Shown here one piece after another: positions 6,823 through 9,371 of a stretch of DNA of 9,371 nt. The position numbers and the translations under genes were made by a program. A model generated the notes under the pieces. That model did not search any database. It was not told the origin of the DNA and saw only the letters and a list, made by a program, of their open reading frames with translations. The stretch is from a bacterium BMS3Bbin07 (GTDB lineage: Bacteria; Nitrospirota; Thermodesulfovibrionia; Thermodesulfovibrionales; JdFR-85), in the NCBI GenBank assembly GCA_002898135.1, contig BDTQ01000286.1, positions 1 through 9,371 on the forward strand, read 5' to 3'. Position 1 is the first letter of the stretch. Each line of letters opens with the position of its first letter.

Positions 6823-8293
6823 TAGCTGCCCCCCGTCCTGTAGATGTTGACATAAATGCCTCTACTACTACGGGGTCAAACTGGGAGCTGGAACATCTCT
6901 TTATTTCACCTATCGCTGTCTTGTGATCCACCCCTTTTCTGTAAGGCCTCGTTGTTGTCATGGAATCGTAGGTATCGGCAACGGATAAAATTCTCGCAAT
7001 GAGTGGGATATCCTCACCCTGAAGGCCATCCGGATAACCATGACCATCAAATCGCTCGTGATGGTGCCTTATCAACAGCCTCTCAAGAGGAAAGGAACCG
7101 AGTGGGGATACAATGTTGTCACCTATTACAGGGTGTTTCTTTATCTCTTCAAACTCCTTATCAGTCAGTCCTCCGGGTTTTAACAGGACTATATCTCTGA
7201 CTCCGATCTTTCCAATGTCATGCAAATAACCTGCAAACCTTATTGCATCCTTTTCTGTCTGAGCACAGCCTATTGCATCCGCAATCTCAAGAGACAGCTT
7301 CGTGACCCTTTCGGAATGTTGTTTTGTATAGGAATCCCTTGCTTCCACTGTTAAAATAAGGGTCTTCAATGTATTGATGAGATTATTGTATGTTATTTCA
7401 TAAAGGGCATTGTTCTCAAGCCTGAGGCATGCCTTGTGTGTAAGCGTCAGTGCGAGATTAATTTCTTCATCGGCAAATTTATAACCATCGGTCTTATCAG
7501 TTATACTCAGAAATCCCAACACTTCATTGTTAAGTATAAGGGGAATGATAAGGAACTCCGAGTCAAGCGGATATCCACTGAAAGGATTTTTCTGGCCAAC
7601 CTCAAGGACAATGTGTGTCTTGTTCCCGATGGCATCCTCATATATTGAACCCTTCAAGGGAAGTTTCTCTATATGTGCTATACCTATTGTATAACGGCTC
7701 TCGATAGTTCCATCTTCAAGCAGTCCGAGAGCAACCCTCTTTGCCTTCAGAAGCCTCGCAATCATGGAAACGATTCTGTTAAATATACTCGAGTTTTCCT
7801 TTATCTCATCAAGTTCCATACTGAGGGTAAATAGTGTGTTTATCTCCTGGAGTCTCTTATAAAGTTCCGAATTAAGTGTCTCAACTACTGCATCCTTATT
7901 ACCATTACCGGCAAAACTCTTAATCAGTTCTCTCTCACGGATCACCTTGCTTAGAATATGCCTTATATCGTTAAACGTAAACGGTTTGGTAATAAAGTCA
8001 GCTGCCCCCTGCTTCATAGCCGATATTGCCGTTTCAAGATAGGAATAAGCAGTAATTACCACAACAGGTATCATTGGATTCTGCTTCCTTACTTCCTGCA
8101 TGAATTCAAGCCCTCCCATCCGGGGCATTTTAATATCAGTAAAGATTATATCGTATTCATCATGCCTTACCATCTCAAGTCCCTCTACACCATCCATAGC
8201 AATATCCGTCTGGTAAGGACCGGCAGCCCTTACTATATCTGAAAGGACGCTCCTTATCGACTGGTCATCATCTACTATCAGAACTCGCGGCAT
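6812..8293 (-). CDS. Response regulator REC-GAF-HD-GYP, predicted c-di-GMP phosphodiesterase
   Basis: This 493-aa protein has a receiver domain (1-120) with acidic pocket DDD (8-10), phospho-acceptor Asp53, Thr81 and Lys103. A GAF-like domain follows (about 165-295), then an HD-GYP domain (about 305-480). The HD-GYP metal and catalytic residues are intact: His326 (QHSERV), His358-Asp359 (HDIGKIG), His387, the HHHERFDGHGYP block (410-421) and Asp440. Active HD-GYP enzymes hydrolyse c-di-GMP to pGpG or GMP. Activity is probably gated by phosphorylation and by a ligand in the GAF domain (inference). It starts inside the preceding receiver gene (26-nt overlap) with AGGAG 6 nt before its ATG. Together with the PilZ gene downstream it forms an enzyme-receptor pair for c-di-GMP control of the stator. 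Confidence 0.92.
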   Translation of the reverse strand: MPRVLIVDDDQSIRSVLSDIVRAAGPYQTDIAMDGVEGLEMVRHDEYDIIFTDIKMPRMGGLEFMQEVRKQNPMIPVVVITAYSYLETAISAMKQGAADFITKPFTFNDIRHILSKVIRERELIKSFAGNGNKDAVVETLNSELYKRLQEINTLFTLSMELDEIKENSSIFNRIVSMIARLLKAKRVALGLLEDGTIESRYTIGIAHIEKLPLKGSIYEDAIGNKTHIVLEVGQKNPFSGYPLDSEFLIIPLILNNEVLGFLSITDKTDGYKFADEEINLALTLTHKACLRLENNALYEITYNNLINTLKTLILTVEARDSYTKQHSERVTKLSLEIADAIGCAQTEKDAIRFAGYLHDIGKIGVRDIVLLKPGGLTDKEFEEIKKHPVIGDNIVSPLGSFPLERLLIRHHHERFDGHGYPDGLQGEDIPLIARILSVADTYDSMTTTRPYRKGVDHKTAIGEIKRCSSSQFDPVVVEAFMSTSTGRGAANGY

Positions 8294-8870
8294 TTACGAC
8301 TCCTAAAAGCAGTTTTTCCTTTAATATCTCAACATCATCTTCACTAATAATATCCATTTGTCTGAGTCGTGCAAGTCTCTCCAGGAAATTCATTGTTACA
8401 TCTGTAGTGGCAAGCCTTTTTACAGTATTTATCATCTCCATATCCCTGTAAGTATTACGCAGATGAAGCCTGAGCTCCTCGTTCTCTTCTATCAGTTCAG
8501 CCCTCTTCAGGGCATTTTCCACTACAATAATTATCTCCTGGAGTTTAAATGGTTTCGTAATGTAGTCATATGCACCAAACTTTATAGCCTCAAGAGCGTT
8601 GTCAAGTGTCCCATATGCTGTCAGGATAACTACTGCCGCCTTTGGATTAAGGTTGCAGGCAGCCTTCAAGACCTCAAAACCGTCAGCACCGGGCATCCTC
8701 AGGTCGGTTATTATAAGACTGTAAAGGTCCAGCTTTAGTGCCCTGATTCCCTCAATGCCGTCGCAGGCTGAATGAACCAGAAAGCCTTCTCTGGAAAGAA
8801 GGCTGACAACTACATCCCTGGCTATTTCATCATCGTCAATGATTAGTATCTTAAACTCTCTCTTTTCCAA
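8268..8870 (-). CDS. Single-domain response regulator with a SHOCT-like C-terminal tail
   Basis: This 200-aa protein has a full receiver domain (about 6-122) with Asp12-14 pocket residues, phospho-acceptor Asp56, Thr84 and Lys106 in the ITKPF motif. No DNA-binding or enzymatic output follows. Instead there is a helical region (about 120-150, probably coiled coil) and a C-terminal segment (163-188; LERLARLRQMDIISEDDVEILKEKLL) that looks like a SHOCT-type two-helix motif. It may act through protein contacts, for example with the HD-GYP protein or another motor component (inference). The best-supported start is TTG at 8870, placed 10 nt after AAGGAG and overlapping the small upstream gene by 20 nt. 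The TTG start and overlap suggest translation coupled to that gene. Confidence 0.85.
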   Translation of the reverse strand: MEKREFKILIIDDDEIARDVVVSLLSREGFLVHSACDGIEGIRALKLDLYSLIITDLRMPGADGFEVLKAACNLNPKAAVVILTAYGTLDNALEAIKFGAYDYITKPFKLQEIIIVVENALKRAELIEENEELRLHLRNTYRDMEMINTVKRLATTDVTMNFLERLARLRQMDIISEDDVEILKEKLLLGVVNAASSDSR

Positions 8871-9075
8871 CGATGCCGGTCTCCTTAATTTTTTTCATTA
8901 CCTCCATCCTTGTCTGGTCCTGAATCTCCCGCTTCTTTGCCTCTGTGGAGATGTCAACAATATCTTCAGGTTCATTTACAGGAGGGGAGGTCTCATCAAG
9001 CAAAGAATCATCTGCACTCGAAAACCTTGAATAAAGCCTGAGCATATCGTTAATCTGCGATGGCAATATTGTCAT
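8851..9075 (-). CDS. Small flagellar-associated protein, first gene of the motility operon
   Basis: This 74-aa hydrophilic protein has an N-terminal helix-like segment SQINDMLRLYSRF (6-18), an acidic linker, the motif DIVDISTEAKKREI (38-51) and a basic C-terminal helix. It has no signal peptide or membrane segment. A strong ribosome-binding site (GGGAGGT, 4 nt before the ATG) and a sigma-28-like promoter just upstream make it the first gene of the operon. The pattern of an N-terminal I-x-x-x-L-x-x-Y plus a V-D-I-S-x-E-A-K motif is reminiscent of small proteins encoded near flagellar genes, and loosely of FlgM-type proteins. That likeness is from memory and weak. No function is assigned. Confidence 0.72.
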   Translation of the reverse strand: MTILPSQINDMLRLYSRFSSADDSLLDETSPPVNEPEDIVDISTEAKKREIQDQTRMEVMKKIKETGIVGKERV

Positions 9076-9122
9076 CTTTACCTCCCTGCGTCCACAACTG
9101 AAAACCTTCTCCCTAATTCTTT

Positions 9123-9149
9123 ATATCGGCCATTTTGCAGAGAACTTTA
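9123..9149 (-). promoter_or_regulatory. Sigma-28 (FliA) flagellar promoter of the motility operon
   Basis: On the minus strand TAAAGTTC (9149-9142) and GCCGATAT (9130-9123) are separated by exactly 11 nt. The sigma-28 consensus is TAAAGTTT-N11-GCCGATAA, so 14 of 16 specified bases match and the spacing is ideal. The site lies about 48 nt before the ATG of the 74-aa gene, giving a predicted start of transcription near 9116 and a leader of about 40 nt. It would drive the small gene, both receiver genes, the PilZ gene, motA and motB. Confidence 0.85.
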
Positions 9150-9226
9150 ATATAGCTTTATATCAGGAAGACCAGGCAGGCGTTGAAAGAGATTTAATTT
9201 ACACAAACAGATAGTACAGAAAGGAC

Positions 9227-9359
9227 AAATATAAATTGGAGTAATGGAGTTAAGGAGAAGGGAGGGAAGAATTAACTTAAAATTATAGCAGTAAAAAATA
9301 TAAAAGATTCATTCTCCCAAATCCAGAAAAAAGGTACTCCATTACCCCAATTTATATTT
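9227..9359. repeat. 133-bp element bounded by 24-bp inverted repeats
   Basis: The sequence at 9227-9250 (AAATATAAATTGG-a-GTAATGGAGT) and the reverse complement of 9336-9359 match at 23 of 24 positions. They enclose 85 bp that include a purine-rich tract (about 9246-9271). There is no ORF inside beyond 14 codons and no obvious target-site duplication. It could be a MITE, a paired regulatory site or a long hairpin. It sits at the window edge, next to the promoter region of the motility operon. The 9076-9371 stretch otherwise contains only promoter-like sites. Confidence 0.8.
9282..9290 (-). promoter_or_regulatory. Extended -10 promoter candidate inside the inverted-repeat element
   Basis: On the minus strand TGC-TATAAT (9290-9282) is a perfect -10 with the TGn extension. 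No good -35 is visible at 16-18 nt. It would transcribe towards the motility operon from about 9275, giving a housekeeping promoter upstream of the sigma-28 site. The surrounding DNA is A/T-rich, so chance is possible. Confidence 0.4.
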
Positions 9360-9371
9360 TTCGTCTCATAT

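Noticed and set aside
9244..9288. 14-codon plus-strand ORF starting ATGGAGTTAAGG
   Set aside because: It is too short, lies within the inverted-repeat element, and has no ribosome-binding site of note.

Overview
All ten identifiable genes lie on the minus strand, so transcription runs from high to low coordinates. The DNA looks like the chromosome of a motile, Gram-negative (diderm) bacterium. The reasons are an LPS-heptose gene (gmhA), a small lipoprotein with a Cys lipobox, and an ATP-independent MotA/MotB flagellar stator. The base composition is moderate. The gene style (soluble GAF/PAS kinases, REC-HD-GYP proteins, intergenic ATTCCC/GGGAAT palindromes) would fit Nitrospirota or a deltaproteobacterial lineage, but that placement is inference only.

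Right part (about 9371 to 4610): a tightly packed motility and c-di-GMP operon. In transcription order it contains a 74-aa small protein, a receiver protein with a SHOCT-like tail, a REC-GAF-HD-GYP protein (predicted c-di-GMP phosphodiesterase), a YcgR-like PilZ protein (c-di-GMP receptor), MotA and MotB. The neighbours overlap or lie within a few bases of each other. Just upstream of the first gene is a near-consensus flagellar sigma-28 (FliA) promoter, TAAAGTTC-N11-GCCGATAT, which places the unit in the late flagellar class. Further upstream, an extended -10 element sits inside a 133-bp structure bounded by 24-bp inverted repeats. The unit reads as a self-contained motor-control module: signal input through receivers, c-di-GMP breakdown, c-di-GMP sensing, and the stator as output.

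Middle (4609 to 2461): a soluble GAF-PAS-HisKA-HATPase histidine kinase flanked on both sides by intergenic copies of one dispersed, MITE-like repeat with an ATTCCCG...CGGGAAT palindrome. Next comes a 24-codon ORF with a strong ribosome-binding site. Its stop codon overlaps the argH start codon (ATGA), so it is probably a translationally coupled leader.

Left part (2460 to 19): argH (argininosuccinate lyase), a 230-bp spacer with an imperfect direct repeat, a small CGKKGPP-type lipoprotein, and gmhA (sedoheptulose-7-phosphate isomerase), whose start overlaps the lipoprotein stop. No tRNA, rRNA, CRISPR array, transposase or prophage gene was seen.
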